Below are positions 9,705-24,700 of a stretch of DNA of 49,028 nucleotides, one piece after another; position 1 is the first letter of the stretch; each line of letters opens with the position of its first letter. Under the pieces are notes generated by a model. That model searched no databases and was not told the DNA's origin. It saw only the letters and a program-made list of their open reading frames with translations. The stretch covers positions 1 through 49,028 of the forward strand of contig CAXNAD020000010.1 of NCBI GenBank assembly GCA_964200185.2, written 5' to 3'. The translations under genes and the position numbers were made by a program. Source of the DNA: Choristocarpus tenellus KU-1152. Taxonomy: Eukaryota > Phaeophyceae.

Positions 9705-12700
9705 ATGGACTTAGATCTATTTAGTGCTTTTGACGGAGATCAAAAGGTTGGCAATGTCGTTGAGTCGAAAGACCCAGAGAAAGCAAATTCGCCTTCTCAA
9801 CTCAGAAAGCGAAGTAGAGAAGAAGATGCTGTAACTGCCTCAGACGAGGAAGTAAAGCAGGTACAACTGGTGCATGGAGAGGAGTCCTCCACAGTCCGAG
9901 ACGATGGAACCTTCGTCAAGTCGGTGAGAACTACCCATAGCAGAGTATCCTCGGGAATCACAAAGGATCGGCACTACGCGTATGTGGTTGTAGTGCAACT
10001 TTGAACCATCTGCCAGTAGATGGCAGTGTAAAGACAGGCCTTGTATTATATATTGATTATTCTTGAAGATCCCCTCGCAAACTGTAATCAACAAGATATG
10101 ATCGCCCCCCTATTCTCATGCCCCATCCTTGTAGTACTCTGTGTACCCCAGTGACTGGAAAGCAGACCCACACTACCGTCCTTCTGCCAAGCCTGCAAAG
10201 GAGTACCCCTTCATCCTGGATCCCTTCCAAAAACAGGCTATTCAGTATATTGAGCGCAATGAGTCAGTACTGGTTTCAGCTCATACTTCAGCGGGCAAGG
10301 TGCGTCTGAGCTTGATTGTGGTGTTGAGATCCTTAGAGCTCAAAAGACTTGATGAAAAATACCATGCTTTACCCTTCAGGTACACGAGCCCTGTTGCAAT
10401 AATTAGTAAATTATGATGTAATTCTGCAACTTCTACGCCATGGTTGACTGTGGTTCTTTCATGTGCTCCCCTTGGTGTCAATACCTTAGGTGCAAGAGCA
10501 AAACCCGTCGTGGTGCTGCACATTTTCAGAGTAATTCTTGTTGCCTTGAACGTTCCCTTACCAGGCACTCTATGATAAAATAAGTTACGATGTTGTAGTG
10601 TTGTGTATTGGGTTCAAGCTATTGTTATGATTCTTAACCCGAAAAAACTCAGCCCCATCGTCATGGTAATGACAAGTTCTTCCTGCTGTGACCACAGACG
10701 GTAAATGCTGAATATGCCATTGCCAAATGCCTAAGAGATAAGCAACGGGTCATCTACACTAGCCCAATCAAGGCGCTGTCCAACCAGAAATTCAGGGACC
10801 TCCAGGTACTTAGTTTGTCAGGTTCCTGCTGATTTACTATCGTACTTGAAGGGTCTGGCTTGTCCGTTTCCGTGATAGTCATGATGCCGTTGTGATGTAT
10901 TATTTCTTAATGGTTTGCAGCTCTACACCAAAAGGCATTGGCCATCTTTCTAAACATATTCCTTGTGAGCCCCTGAGTCTTTCATTGTCATCAAACCTTT
11001 CTCTCTCAACTGTGCACGTGTTTTTAGCAGACATTCAAGAAATGTTGTTCTTTTAATTTCCTTCTCAATGCACTTCCTCTGTACCATTGGCAGGAAGAGT
11101 TTGGTGATGTTGGACTTATGACTGGTGACATCACCATCAACCCTAGTGCCACTTGCCTCATCATGACAACAGAGATCCTGCGATCAATGTTGTACCGAGG
11201 CAGTGAAGTGATGAGGGAAGTGGCATGGGTTATCTACGATGAAATTCACTACATGAGGTGACTCTCTCAGTCAGTCAGTTCCCTTGACCTATTCCTACTG
11301 GAGTGGAAGAAGTTGTGTAAAAGTAGCTGATAGTGTCAACATGGGAGTAGGGCTTCATGTATCATATTAATGTTTTGTGTGGATAACTGACCCCTCCAGT
11401 ATTCTCTGATCCAGAAAGAACACCAACAGTTGAAAATGATGGCTGACAAACTCTGTAGTACATAGTATAGATATTGCCACTCCCTCTCTGCTTATAGTAT
11501 GGATTTTAGCCAGTGAATTCAATTCTATTGCCCTTTGTTGCTGAGTGGATTGCCCACCTGATTTTAGATCTATTACTTGATATTTATGGTACAAGAAAAA
11601 CATACGTAGAGTTAGAACCTAGTGATACATGCATATGTATGTGATGTGCTCCATTGGGTAGAAAATTGAATATATTCACAGCTTGTTACTTGTTGCATTT
11701 GGTTTGAATTAGTGAATCACTTCAAGAACCAACACCTGATTACAATCCAAAGGAGTTCTTTCTTTAGATGATACAGTGTGCCTTAATTTGTTTTGGATGG
11801 TCCAGGTTAAAATTGTCATTATGTCAGTGAGGTGTGTCTCGTGTATTTTTGACATACCAATTTCTTGGTAGTGAACATTCCTGGTGCTAGGTATGGGTTA
11901 TTTTGTTGAACTCTAGATGTCACTGTGACAACTGATGTACCCATAGTGCTGTGTGAGTTGGTCTCAGCAACTTAGCTGCATCCCATAAAATATATTAGCA
12001 TTGTACCACAAGGGCACAGTTGAAAAGGCCCTGGAGGATATACACACAGACCTAGGACATTGGGTTGAAAGTATGGGGGAGATTAATGCATTGTGAAGGT
12101 TGAATCAAACTAAATGTCGATATGTGTACTTTGTTGATCACAGCATTGACTGACTGGGGATGAACTATATAAAGTTTAGGAGGTTTGTACTGAGCCCGAC
12201 AATAGTTGGAGGGATATATTAAGTATAGTCCAATTTTTATCCTCTAATCCTTGGCAACCAAAACAAGAGACAAGAGCGTGACAACCAAACATACAACTTA
12301 TTGCTTGGACAGGGACAAGAGCCGTGGTGTGGTTTGGGAGGAGAGCATTATACTTTTGCCACACAAAGTGCGATTTGTGTTTTTGTCTGCCACAATACCC
12401 AACTCCAAAGAATTTTGTGGGTGGATTGCCAAGACTCATCATCAACCCTGCCATGTCGTATATACAGATTACAGGTGCAGCTGATATCTCAACTGACAAG
12501 TTGTTGCTTTTTTTTGGAGATTGGTTTATCCATTGTTATGAATCACACATAGCTGCATGAAGATACAATATTTTCTGTCCAATTACAACATGTAATCCCT
12601 TTGTGTCTACCCTTGCTTCCCCTTTCATAATACATGTGGTTGGAAACTGACCATTTTGATTTTTTGTTATCTAAATTCCATCCTGTAATTAGGTTGAAGG

Positions 12701-15700
12701 CCCAAACCTCAATTAATCCTATGCCGTTTTTTCCCTCTCCTGTGACGGTCCTTGTTGCACTTTAGAAATATTTCTTTTATGAAAGAGGCAATTTGAGGTT
12801 TACGCTCTTGACTTTGTACCACAAGCGAAGAGATTTGTCTTGAGCTGTTTGTCATGCACCGTAATATATATATATGTATGTACGATTTTTTCCTCTCTAT
12901 CCTTCTCTCTGTTAAAAGACTTTAAACCAAGATATGTCATTTAGCCTGAGGGATGTCATTTAGATGACCTGTCGTATGATTCTAAAATATTTTCTCATTA
13001 TCTTTGTAAGATTGACCTCCAGTCATTTTTCTTCTATTATGGGAAAATTATCAATCGATACCCTTTTTTTGAAAAAGTGGCTTTTGTGTAGCATGCAGTA
13101 AATTATGGAAGACTGAAATCGCAATGTTTTCTTAGATCTTCATCCTTAGGTTCCAAGCGGAATGGAGAAAATTCCAAAACCTTCTCCCCCTGAAGTACAA
13201 CTTTTGTTTATTGCTCTAGAATACATGGAATATGTGTCACTTAATCCTGTCACCATGACTGGCAGTGTCATTGTTACCTTATCTTTGTGGCACTGCTGTT
13301 CCTACCAAGCTGTACATACACTATGTACATCCCATTAAATTCTACCCCTTGAGCATATAGTTTTCTGAATTGTGCTCTGTTGTTAGGCCTGTGCCATTGG
13401 AGCACTACATTTTCCCTGCTGGTGGAGATGGACTTCATCTGGTGGTTGATGATAAGGGAAGATTTCGGGAAAACAGTTTTCAGGTAGGCTGCCAATTTGC
13501 ATCCCTGAAACCCAAAATTTGGGCTGAGCAGTTTTTGGTGTGCTTCATAGTCATGTATTGAGATACCCTGGCGGAACATGATATCTCAGTATTTAATCAA
13601 GTTAGAGATTGGGGGATCAAATTCCTGCTGGACTGCCTTCCCAACTCCTGATAGTAGGAGGATAAATATAGAGTGAGAGGGGTCCAGGAGCAGCCTCAAG
13701 GGAAATGCGGAGGTCGACACAACTGCTCTGGTAGAGCAGGCGATTAGTGGGGTGATGGCATGATTACTCTGGGTGGGTTCACAGCCTGTGATTTTGCCAT
13801 ACATTGAGATACTGTGTTCCACCAGGGCTGACCGTGTCATGACTATCTACCCTGTTGGAATAGTGTTATTTCAATATTTGACATTCTTGCATCATTGCAC
13901 TCTAACACTGGATTGCCTGATATTTATGTTTTTCAAACCTGTAGCTTATATGGTGGCATGCTTCTTGTTTTACCTAGTTGATTCATCTTGAACACATTTT
14001 GTGATATGTTCCCATGCAGTGCCCTTAAAGAGTTGCTGTCTTGAGTTGTGTTTCATTTTTAAAATGTATTTAGGTATAAACTGCTGTATGAATGAGTTGG
14101 CACTAGTTATTGAAGCAGTATGCAATTTGTTGCCACGTATGCCTTCCTTGTCATTTGCTCACACCTGATGTGCTCCATTACTCCTGCGATTGCTTTCCCT
14201 TCATTCAACCTACAACTTCTTGACACACTGACCCCACTAAAAATTCCTCCCAAACTCTTCTCGTCATTTAATCCATGATTTATGTGTATGCTCGTGTATC
14301 AAGTATGCTCTTATCCATGACTTTTCATATACCTGTGTGAAACTCACAATGCTTCTGTGCAACTTGATAATAGTCGCAAAGTGGGATTGAGCTTAGTATT
14401 TTGACTTAGTGTTTGTAATGAATTAATTAATATGATCATCTTCTATGGCAGTAACATTTTTCTTTTGGTGCTCATGTTCCAGTGTTTGCTGTTGTAGATA
14501 AGTAGATGTTTTTATCCTGTTGCACATTTCATTTCAAGGAGAACCAGTAGCGTCTTGCCACACTTAAGGTCAAGAGGAGGGAGTTTTTTGTAAACCTATC
14601 TGACAATTTATTATGCTTGGGCTCAGGTTTAGGAGTCACAGTTTCTTGTCAATTGTCCTGCTTGATCTCTTGCTGTTCCCCTCTCTGCATTTGAGTTTTT
14701 GGTTATCCCTGTAAATACTACTGCTTGTGTAAAATTGCCATACTTACCATACTCGGCACCAGAGAGCCATGGCCACACTACAAGCTACACCTGAGGAGCA
14801 GGCAGTGGCAGAGGGAAAAAAACTTTCTGGTGCCAAGAAGCAAACAGGAAAAAAAGATGGAGAGGGAAGTGACCTCTACAAGATTGTCAAGCTGGTGATG
14901 GACCGGAGTCTTGACCCTGCTATCATCTTCAGCTTTGCAAAGAAGTGAGAATTGAAGTGGTGGGCATGGTCTATACTTACCTCAATCTGTAGTAGTTACT
15001 AGTTCATTTTTTTTTGTGTTGTGCATATTTGTGATTTTAAAACCTGTAAAAAAACTGAAAACTCCAATGAATCTGAACCGGGGCCACTTCCATGGCCTGT
15101 GGCACTATTTGAGGATTTTATTTCTTCTGACCCTGCCATAGAAAACACCTGTCAAGTTCAGGAGCCAAGTTATGACATGCTTTGCTACTCAGTCAATCAA
15201 AATTTTATATGATAAGGCAGTGCTGAAGCCTGCTGTTGAATAGTCCTCCTTGGTGCAACATTTTGACTCTTTGTACTGTGGGAAAACTGTGCACTGGGGG
15301 CATGGTACAGTCAAGACGATAAATGTGGAGATATTCTGATATGGTAGGGTAGGGTAGGGTAGAGTAGAGTAGGGTATGGTGGGTACCTTTATGAAGCGCA
15401 ATGCTTAATTGGTAGTGAAATGTTCCTGTGGGTATCCCTGATAACCATTTTCTGTTACTTGCCTAATGTTTGGGCTCAATTATGATAATTGAATTTGGGA
15501 TATTCACTGTACAATCGTTCTGTATACAACATGCCACAATGTGAAGGTAGCTCAGTGACCATGTGCCAGAGTTTCCAAATCTAGATCCAGAGGTTCTTAA
15601 CTTGTGTCACATCCCAGGCTACCAGATCAGGGCCAGCTTCAACTCTCTGTGAGCGCAAGCCCAGATTTATGTACTTTGCAGGGTCACCCAGCCCAATCTT

Positions 15701-18700
15701 ATCCTCAACTCATGCTTGCATCACCATCTGCCCCACAATTTACCATTCTTGTGGTTGTGGATTGAGGGATTCAAACCTTGGACCTACCTTTTGGTTATAC
15801 TCAGGAGTGGATTAGCTGAGCTACACAACACAGCGATTTATTTGTTTGGTAAAATCAGTTTGCATATTGCGTATATACTCACAATAGGTCAGTAGGACAG
15901 AAGTAGGGGATTAATAGTAGATTCCTATTATTACACCTATGTCCCCTTTGCATCCCTACTTTCACCAAAACTTTCCATCACATGCCCCAGAAGCTAAATA
16001 TTATTCCTAATACTTTGTTTTTCAAGGAGCTTCTTTGGAGTACCTTGATGTGCTATTTCTGGGTGCACACTACATTTTCTGCTGTTGATGTAATTGTAGT
16101 AGACCTTTGTATGCTTAGCTTTACACCAGATTTCACATTCCGAATCTAGCTTTTCACAGTACAGTGCAGTTCAGCCTGGGTGAGATTCGGTTGTGCAAAA
16201 TCAATTAACTTCTGTGCAGTTACTGTAATTGTAGCATTAGTAACACTATTGATAGCACTAACAATAGGACCATTGCTGGTACTAGAGGCAGGCCACCTGT
16301 CATGATACAAGTACCCGATGGGGTTAAGGTTAGTCAATACGTGTTGTGTGAGAGGAATAAATTGTGTTTCTACACTGCAGGAGGACACACCCCTTTTGTC
16401 AAAGTCCTCAGGAGTCTTGTGTGCTGAATATCTCTTGTAATCTCTTGATTACCTTGCAAGGTGGTGTCGTTTGGAGCAATTGCCGATTTTGTTTGCTGTC
16501 TTACCTTTTGATGATTATGGTTGTTCGTTGTGTGTGCTATTTGTGTGATAGTGTTGAGAAAGAGGTCAATGCAATCGATCTCTCTGAAAATATATGTATG
16601 GTGGACATGATGTAGAGCACATTTATAATGACTCTAGGTATAAACCCTGGGCTGTGAATCTTGATATGTTAGTGAGTTCAATGTGAACTGTTCCACTGTC
16701 AAACACTTTGTGACAAATGTCTATGCAGGGAGTGTGAAGCAAATGCCCTGCAGATGTCAAAGCTTGACTTCAATGATGACAGCCAGAGGTCTTTGGTGGA
16801 ACAGGTTTTCAACAATGCCATGGCATCCCTCTCAGAGGAGGACAGGCACCTCCCACAGGTAGTGTTTGTGACCTTCCTTGCCTGTAATGTGTGAGATCTG
16901 CAGTCAATATACCACCCTCATCAAAGAGGGACCCACACTGAGTATTTTTGCCTATTGTTAGGAAGGTGGAAGGAGATGATTAATCTATTAAGAATAAATA
17001 TATACACCTATATACCTGTGGAAGCCTATTTTCTTCCTTGCACGATCATCACTATAGACACATGACATAATTATCAACTGCAGCAGTGGTTGTCGATCAC
17101 TTATCTAGAGGTGGCTTGAGATAAATTCTGAGCACCTGGTATAGGTTGATGAAACCAATTTGTTACATTGTTCCCTGCTGTATTTTTTTTCTGACTTGTG
17201 TAGGCGATTATGTAGGAAACACAGAGAGTAGAGTAGGTCATGTCTTACAGAGAAATCAAGTGCTGAAAAGTATCTTTGTTCCTTCAATTTCTCCATTGAA
17301 CAGGTGGAAGCAATTTTGCCACTTCTAAAACGTGGTGTAGGTATTCACCATGGTGGTCTATTACCCATCCTCAAGGAGGTCATTGAGATTCTCTTTCAGG
17401 CAAGGACATCTTATCTTGAAGTACAATCAAGCTGCATGTACCTTTATACTCCTAACACTTGTACTGCTGAAGGGGATAAGGGAAATATGATGTAGTGTGC
17501 ACCCAGAGAGGAATCAATGCTAGATTTTTACTCCCAGGAGAGGGGAAAGACATGCATCAGGGCTATTCATTTTTCACTGTTCGAAATTCAATGTGCCAAT
17601 TTTTGTTCACACCCTGAAACAGTATCATGCTGTCTTCTCATGCTCATTTGGTGTCTTGCAGGAAGGTCTGATCAAGGTCCTCTTTGCTACTGAGACTTTC
17701 TCCATTGGGCTCAATATGCCCGCAAGAACTGTGGTGTTCACCAACACCAGAAAGTTCGATGGCAAAGATTTCAGGTTGGCTTTGTACCATTGACACATGT
17801 GGTTTATGATTTTTAGCAGTTGTCCTGGCTAATCTTCCCACTTCAAGTATGTGATTGTGGTCCCATCCAACCATGATATGCAAGATTTTGTCAAGCCTTC
17901 TTTCTGTGTTTCTTCTATACATATTTTTTTCAACGCTTGGTGCATATTAATTGTGAAGGGGCCTAGCCTATATTGAGTATTTTCTTACTTTGTCTTTTAC
18001 TGAGGTTTTTGAGTTGACATTTATTTATTGACAACTACCCTATCATACATTTACTTTTTGTGGCTTTGTAAATTTTGGCTTTCACCCTGTCCTTGTTCAG
18101 GTGGATAACATCTGGGGAATATATTCAGATGAGTGGGCGTGCAGGAAGACGAGGGAAGGATGACAAAGGCATTGTGATTCAGATGCTGGATGAGAAAATG
18201 GACCCACAAGTGGCAAAGGGTACGTTAGTGGTTCTTGTTGACACCTCAACTCTTGGCTGAGTGGCAGAGGTATTTAACTATTTTGAGTATTGGAATGCGA
18301 CATAGCCCATATCTTGTTGACACCTCAATTCTTGGCTGAGTGGCAGAGATATTTAACTATTTTGAGTATTGGAATTCGACATAGCCCATATCACGCAATT
18401 TTCACAAAAGAGGTATCCCATCAACTATTAGGAATTGGAAAATGAAATAACAGCCATGCTGACACAAGCTCAATGGGAATATTATGATCAGGTCTTCAAG
18501 TTTGATGATGACAAAGTAAGATATATATATATATATATATATTATATTTATCCAGAGTTTCCCTGAAGTGATGTTGTACAAAGTAGGATGACACGGGCCT
18601 TGCACTGATACTTTGGGATATGTAGGTATTAATAGTGCGATATCTCCAGGAGTACACCTGGAGGGTAGTTAATCATCAGTTTTGTGTGGTATGAAGCATA

Positions 18701-21700
18701 GCTTTAAGTATGCACAGATGTGGAGATATACCAGGACATAGGAGTCTACATAAAAGCCTCCAGAGTAACTAAGGGTGGTTATAGATCCATACAAAGTGCT
18801 TCAGACATTTGTTTTGAACTAAAACCTTCACGGGTTAAAAAAAAAACTAGTTTTCCCAATAATGTTTGGGGAGAGGATGGCATCTTAGAAATTGTTTTAT
18901 CCTTCCAATCCAATTTCAATTGGTAGGTCAGGGGTCTCGTTTCTGATATTTCAATGTTACAAAATGGCCTTTCAATGACATCTACAGCAAAAATTTTACC
19001 CAAATTTTGCCATTTTGAAATTTAACAATAGTATGATTAGCATCAAGATGAGGTCAATCAGAGTCTGGGTGTTAACCAGACAAAAATCTAACAGTGATTG
19101 AATTGTCATGCTTGAATAGTTCTAGAAATCTTGAAATTTTTCTTGATTCACAATTTTCTGTGGCTGAGTTGGAGCCTTTCAACAATATTTTGGTCCATGA
19201 GAATAAATCCATCTTGGGAACAGTTTGAGGTGTACAGGGTGGTTGATCATGAAACTTTTGTGTGGTTCACCAATACTGTTGCCCTTGAACTGTTACATGT
19301 GGTTTAATACAGGATACTCCGGCTGTTTAAATGCACCCTGTTTCACTTATTGCGTGTGGGTGTTAACCAGTGTTTACTATAGGCCCTGTTAGCCTGTGGA
19401 CCACTGACTAGTTCGAGAAATTACCCATCTCCACACTAAGACATTGGTGCCAGCAGTACTATATGACACAATTTATATTGCAATATTATGGCATCTACCC
19501 CTGATGATGCAAGAGTTTTGGCAATGCCTTCAATGGCTTCTTGTGTAGTGGTACATATACATTGCTGTCAACTGAACCAAAGCCCTATTTTTTTGTATCA
19601 CTGGTTTTGACCATGAAAGGCATCCTGTACGGAGATGCAGACGCTCTTAACAGCTCTTATCACATCAGCTACAACATGCTTCTAAATATGCTCAGAGTGG
19701 AGGGTGCAGACCCTCAGTATTTGGTGAAGAGTTCATTTCACCAATATCAACAGGAGGCAGCTGCTCCAGCACTTGAGGTTTGCTCATTTGGACTTTGTGA
19801 CTATTGATGCATGAGTAGTTGTTTTGAGAGTTAAAATTCATGTCCTCCAGCTGCAGGCAGACATTTTTTGTTCATGCATCCCCCTGGTCACCACATTTCC
19901 AGGGGCAGCAAATGTGTTACCAAATGCTTGTGACGTGCAGCTTTTTGTTTTTGATTGTTGCAGTTTTTGCATTAGACAATGCTTGCTGTAGTGCAAATCC
20001 CCTATGTAGACATCGCTGAGTTTGTTTGAAATGTATCTGGTAGTTTAAATTCACCCACTCTGAAGTGTTGCTGCAGGATCATTGTTAAATCTTATCAAAA
20101 CGTTTCTTCCATTGCCTTACATCCATGTCTGAATGTGTACAACCCTGGGTCTGAAAGGATTGAAAAGACTACAGAGTACCTCATACGTTTTGCAGTAGTA
20201 AAGTTGTAGTAGAGGAAATTGTTTTCAAAGATCAATATTATTGGAAAGTTCTATTTTTCAAAGCTGATCTGTGCGTCATGACAGCAACTGACCCCATTAA
20301 TCTATTTGGGATTTGTGTAACAGCCTTGGTGCCTTGGTCAACATTACAGACACTTTTGACAGATGCCAACACATGGCATATAAGATGTATCGTCTACTGG
20401 ATGTTGCCTCCCTTGTAAGCTTTCATACTTTTATCATGACTCCTTGCATGTAGAATCAAGCTCGAATACTGGAGGAGGAGATAGCAAATTGTGCAATCAA
20501 AGGAGAAGGGGATGAGAAAATCTCAGAGTACTTCTTGGTTCAACAACAGCTACAACGGACACAGGAAGAGGTCCTCAAAACTGTGCAGCGACCCGAGAAC
20601 TGCATCCCATTCATTCAGGTTGAAGTCAGTTTTGTGATACCACAGAATGTTGTAAAGAGGTTTTGTTACTTGACTGTTGTTTTAGGCATTTGTGTGGGAT
20701 CAAGCCTTCATGACTGGTGGGACTGTTGTGGAGGTGATTATGGATTGCTTCATTTTGCTGTACACTTGGCAGAACCACCTTGTCGTCTTGTTCAATTTTG
20801 AGCATTCATTTCTACTTAAGAAGTTCTACAAATCTATCACCATAACCAAGAGAAAATTTGGAGTTGCGAGTATCTTATTCTTGATAAGGATATTATAGTC
20901 AGAAAAACGGTTTGCTCATCTGTATTTCATATTCCACCCATTTCCTGTTTGCGGGTGGGGGGGTGGCTTCTCCTACTTTGCAGGGAGGGCGCATTGTGCG
21001 AATGAGGGGCTCCCCGATTTCAAGATGGCATGTCCAAAGTACTGGCGAGGACTTAATGGGTACAGAGAATGGACATGGCATTGATGGTGGAGAGAATGGA
21101 GGAACAAAGGTTTTGAAAGCCAGTGAGAACTTCGACTGGGACTGGGGTGCAGTGGTGAATCTGCAAAAGACATCCAAGGCAGGAGAACCTAGCCAGTACT
21201 GTGTGGATGTTCTGGTGATGTGTGAAACCACTGGTGATGGAGTCACTGAAGTTGGGAAGGAGATTACATCCAGACCATTCCCAATTGTTGGAGGAAAGCA
21301 GGTGTGGTGTAGTGATAAGTAAATTTTTGCCCCTAAACTGTGTGTCAACAGTACCGTATCCCTTTGTACATGTGGATGTACCCTAGTAAAGTGTATTCAT
21401 CAGAGTATTATATAGAAATACCATTCGTTGCGATGATGTCAAATGCGTTACTCAAGCAATCCTCCTCGAGACAAAGGAGTGAAAACTGTAGGATTCTTAT
21501 TGTCTAGGAAATGCATCTTTAATGTATGTATTTTTGTGAAACATACACAATTTGCCAAGTCTTGGCACTGGGGCTGTACATCGTATGAGGTACAGGCCAA
21601 GGCAGTCCCTTAAGTCAATGCATACAAAGTTTTATTTGCTTTCTCTTTCCAACAGCAACTGCAATTGTTCATCACCACCGTCCTTTCCTGCAGGGCAAAG

Positions 21701-24700
21701 GAGAAATGAGAGTCTTGGCATTCAACATCAAGTCGACGGTTCAGTGGAGTGCTGTGCGCATCACCATGCCAACAAATCTTCGTCCAATAGAAAACAGGAC
21801 TGCTGTGGCACAGAGCATAAAGGAAATCATCAGGAGGTGAGAACGATTTTCTGGTAGATTTGAACAATACGTTAAGTACTGTGTCCTAAATTTGGAAGTT
21901 ATTTTCTCTACACCACCTTGCTCTGTTTACAATGCACCCCAACAGCTAAAATCTTTGATACTACCAGGTTCAAGGATGAGGTGCCTCTGATACACCCCGT
22001 CACTGATATGGGTATTCAGGACCCTGCCTTCAACACGCTGCTGGCAAGAGAGGATCAGCTCAAAAAGCGGTTGAAAGACATGCCTTTCCACAAGGATGGG
22101 AACAGATATGAGCATCTTCAAAGGTGATATTACTCTGATGTTTATCTGGGGGGAGAGGGGTTGTGTCTTGTAGTATACATGGCATGATGAGCCCACTTTT
22201 GTCTCATGAGCAAAGTTGTACTATGAAAGGGAAACTCTAGTTTTATGTGGGTGATTGTGGGAAGGGCAAGGTGTATTTTCCCCCTGCATTTTTCAGGTGA
22301 TACTCTTGTCTAGGTGTGAAATTGCTTATTGAATGTGAAGTAGGAACGATGTCCAAGAAGGCTACAAATAAATGAATGTGTATACTATTTATAGGAGTGC
22401 CACGTTGGGGGTTGTGCTGGCCACTGTTTATGAGTGATTCATTGGAATTGAAATGTTATATACAGAGAATATTTTATTATGCAAACCAAGAGTGGTATAT
22501 ACTAGTTTTTGACACGATGATGCCTTGCGTGGTACTCCCCTGATTTCTTGGTGAATAAATAAATCCCTTCCTCTCATCGCTAATATCTCTGACCAGCCGT
22601 TTTAAAATGTTCTAACTTTTTTTTACACCATTTGCTACAAGAGTTTAAGATTGAAAATATTTGTTCGAAGTTTAAAGATTTTTGGACGGATGAAAATGTC
22701 AAATAATTACTTTCATATTGGTAATGGATGTTACGTACTACTGCACCCTCACATGGGCATAGATTCACGATTTCACATACATAATTTCTTCTATCAAATT
22801 GATTATCTTACCATTATGTTTCCCCCATGGTGTCCTGTACCATCCATACCTTCTCTCTAGGTACCAACATCGTTTGGACTTGGGTGATCGTGTCAAGTTG
22901 CTGCGAAAAGAGGTCAAGGGTGTACAGCATATGGTGATGAGAGATGAGGTAACTATTGCACTCAGGCTCTTCAATTCATTTGGTGCTTGTTTAGAAGTGT
23001 GATTGAGGTTCACATGAAGCCAGTTTTATACTGTTCAGCTTGTGGTGACGACCCATAATTGGTGATACTTTATGAGGGTTTAAGATTGCACATTTTTTAG
23101 AAGCCAAAGAATGTGGATGTTCCAGTAATTATGCATTGCATCCAATATAACCAAACAAACTTTGTCTGCGGTGTGACCTTGTCGGTTTGTGTTGGAGATG
23201 AGGCGCATGAAACGAGTTTTGCGGCGACTAGGGCACTGTGATGGAGATGGGGTCATCCAGCTCAAGGGTCGAGTCGCCTGTGAAATCAACACATGTGATG
23301 AGCTTGTTGTGACTGAGCTTATCTTCAATGGGGTGTTCAATGAACTCAGTGAAGAACAGAGCACAGCTCTCCTCAGCTGCATGGTGTTTCAAGTGAGTGA
23401 ACTTGCCATTGGTATCCAGGGATCATGTGAGAGGTGCAAAGTCTAATGTGTATGTCCATGCATACAAGTGCTGAGTAACACACTTTGCTCACCGAAGTGC
23501 TTACTCAAAGTGAAATTACTTCCTAATGATGTATCCAATTATTATAATATGTCGTGCATGGATTATTAAGGGGGCAGAAAGGAAAAAGTATGAACTGCTG
23601 GTCCAGTCACATACCCTCCAATCAGTACACTACTATGGTCTTCCCATGTCTCCAGTTCCAGAGTATCAACACAATTTTGATGCAAAGTGAAAAATCTCAT
23701 GTAATATCCAACTTCTGTTCCCAATACCTATTATCATTGTGGTGACGTGTGGAACACTGTAGAAATAATAAAATATTGTAGACAAGAATACTGAAGATCT
23801 AATTTGAAGACTAAGAACTGCAGTAGCGAGTGAATGAATTTTCCAACAGAATTATCTGGCAGAACACAACCTGCATATTCCAGATAAAAGTAATATCCTA
23901 ACACAGTGCCTACTTTTGACCCAATTTTCAGGCTAAGCAGGATGAAAATCTCACCCTGCCTCCAGAGCTCCAGGGACCTTTCCGCCAACTTCAGGATGCT
24001 GCCAGGTGTTGGTTGTAATCCTATGGGACTTCGACTGTGAATTCCCCTCCTTCCTCTTGTGCTTTAAGGTCTTGAAGCACTTTGTATCATTTCCCGTGTG
24101 CTACTTCACTGTTTTGATATTGATTGTACTGATCCTCAACATGAACCCTATCCAGACACATTGCAAGAGTTGCTGAGGATTCGAAGATCACCATTGAGGC
24201 TGAGGAGTATGTGAACTCCTTTACTCCCACCATGATGGAAGTCGCCTTCGCTTGGAGTAATGGAGCCAAGTTTAAAGATGTGAGAAAACTTTGCCTTTGT
24301 TCAAATCCTGACTTAGAACCATCAACAAAATAAATATGGTTTTAGTTAACTTAGTAACTTCAAACCCAATAATTGATATGAATGAAAAAGGTAAATTGTG
24401 CAAAACTCAAGAGACACAACAGCCCCTGATCCTTTTCCTCTTTTTTCATTAACTCAACAGGTCATTGAACTGACAGATGTGTTTGAAGGCTCAGTAATTC
24501 GGGTCATCAGGCGTCTGGAGGAGTTACTGCGTCAGTTGTCCCAGGTAGGCAGGCATCCACTTCAACTTTAATTTGGCATTAGCAATCAATTTTCAAATTT
24601 CAATCAGCTTTCTTTGTGTAAATAATATATGCATATCTGCAATACCAGGAGATAAACCATTTTTTTCCCCTTCACGTGACAGGCATCAGGATCCATTGGC

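Noticed and set aside
15755-15838. tRNA gene on the minus strand
   Set aside because: The A- and B-box regions are present, but the D-arm is expanded and no acceptor stem forms; it is better explained as a SINE head.
20899-21348. 149-codon minus-strand frame
   Set aside because: It is antisense to MTR4 exon 14, whose sense frame continues the helicase protein in phase.
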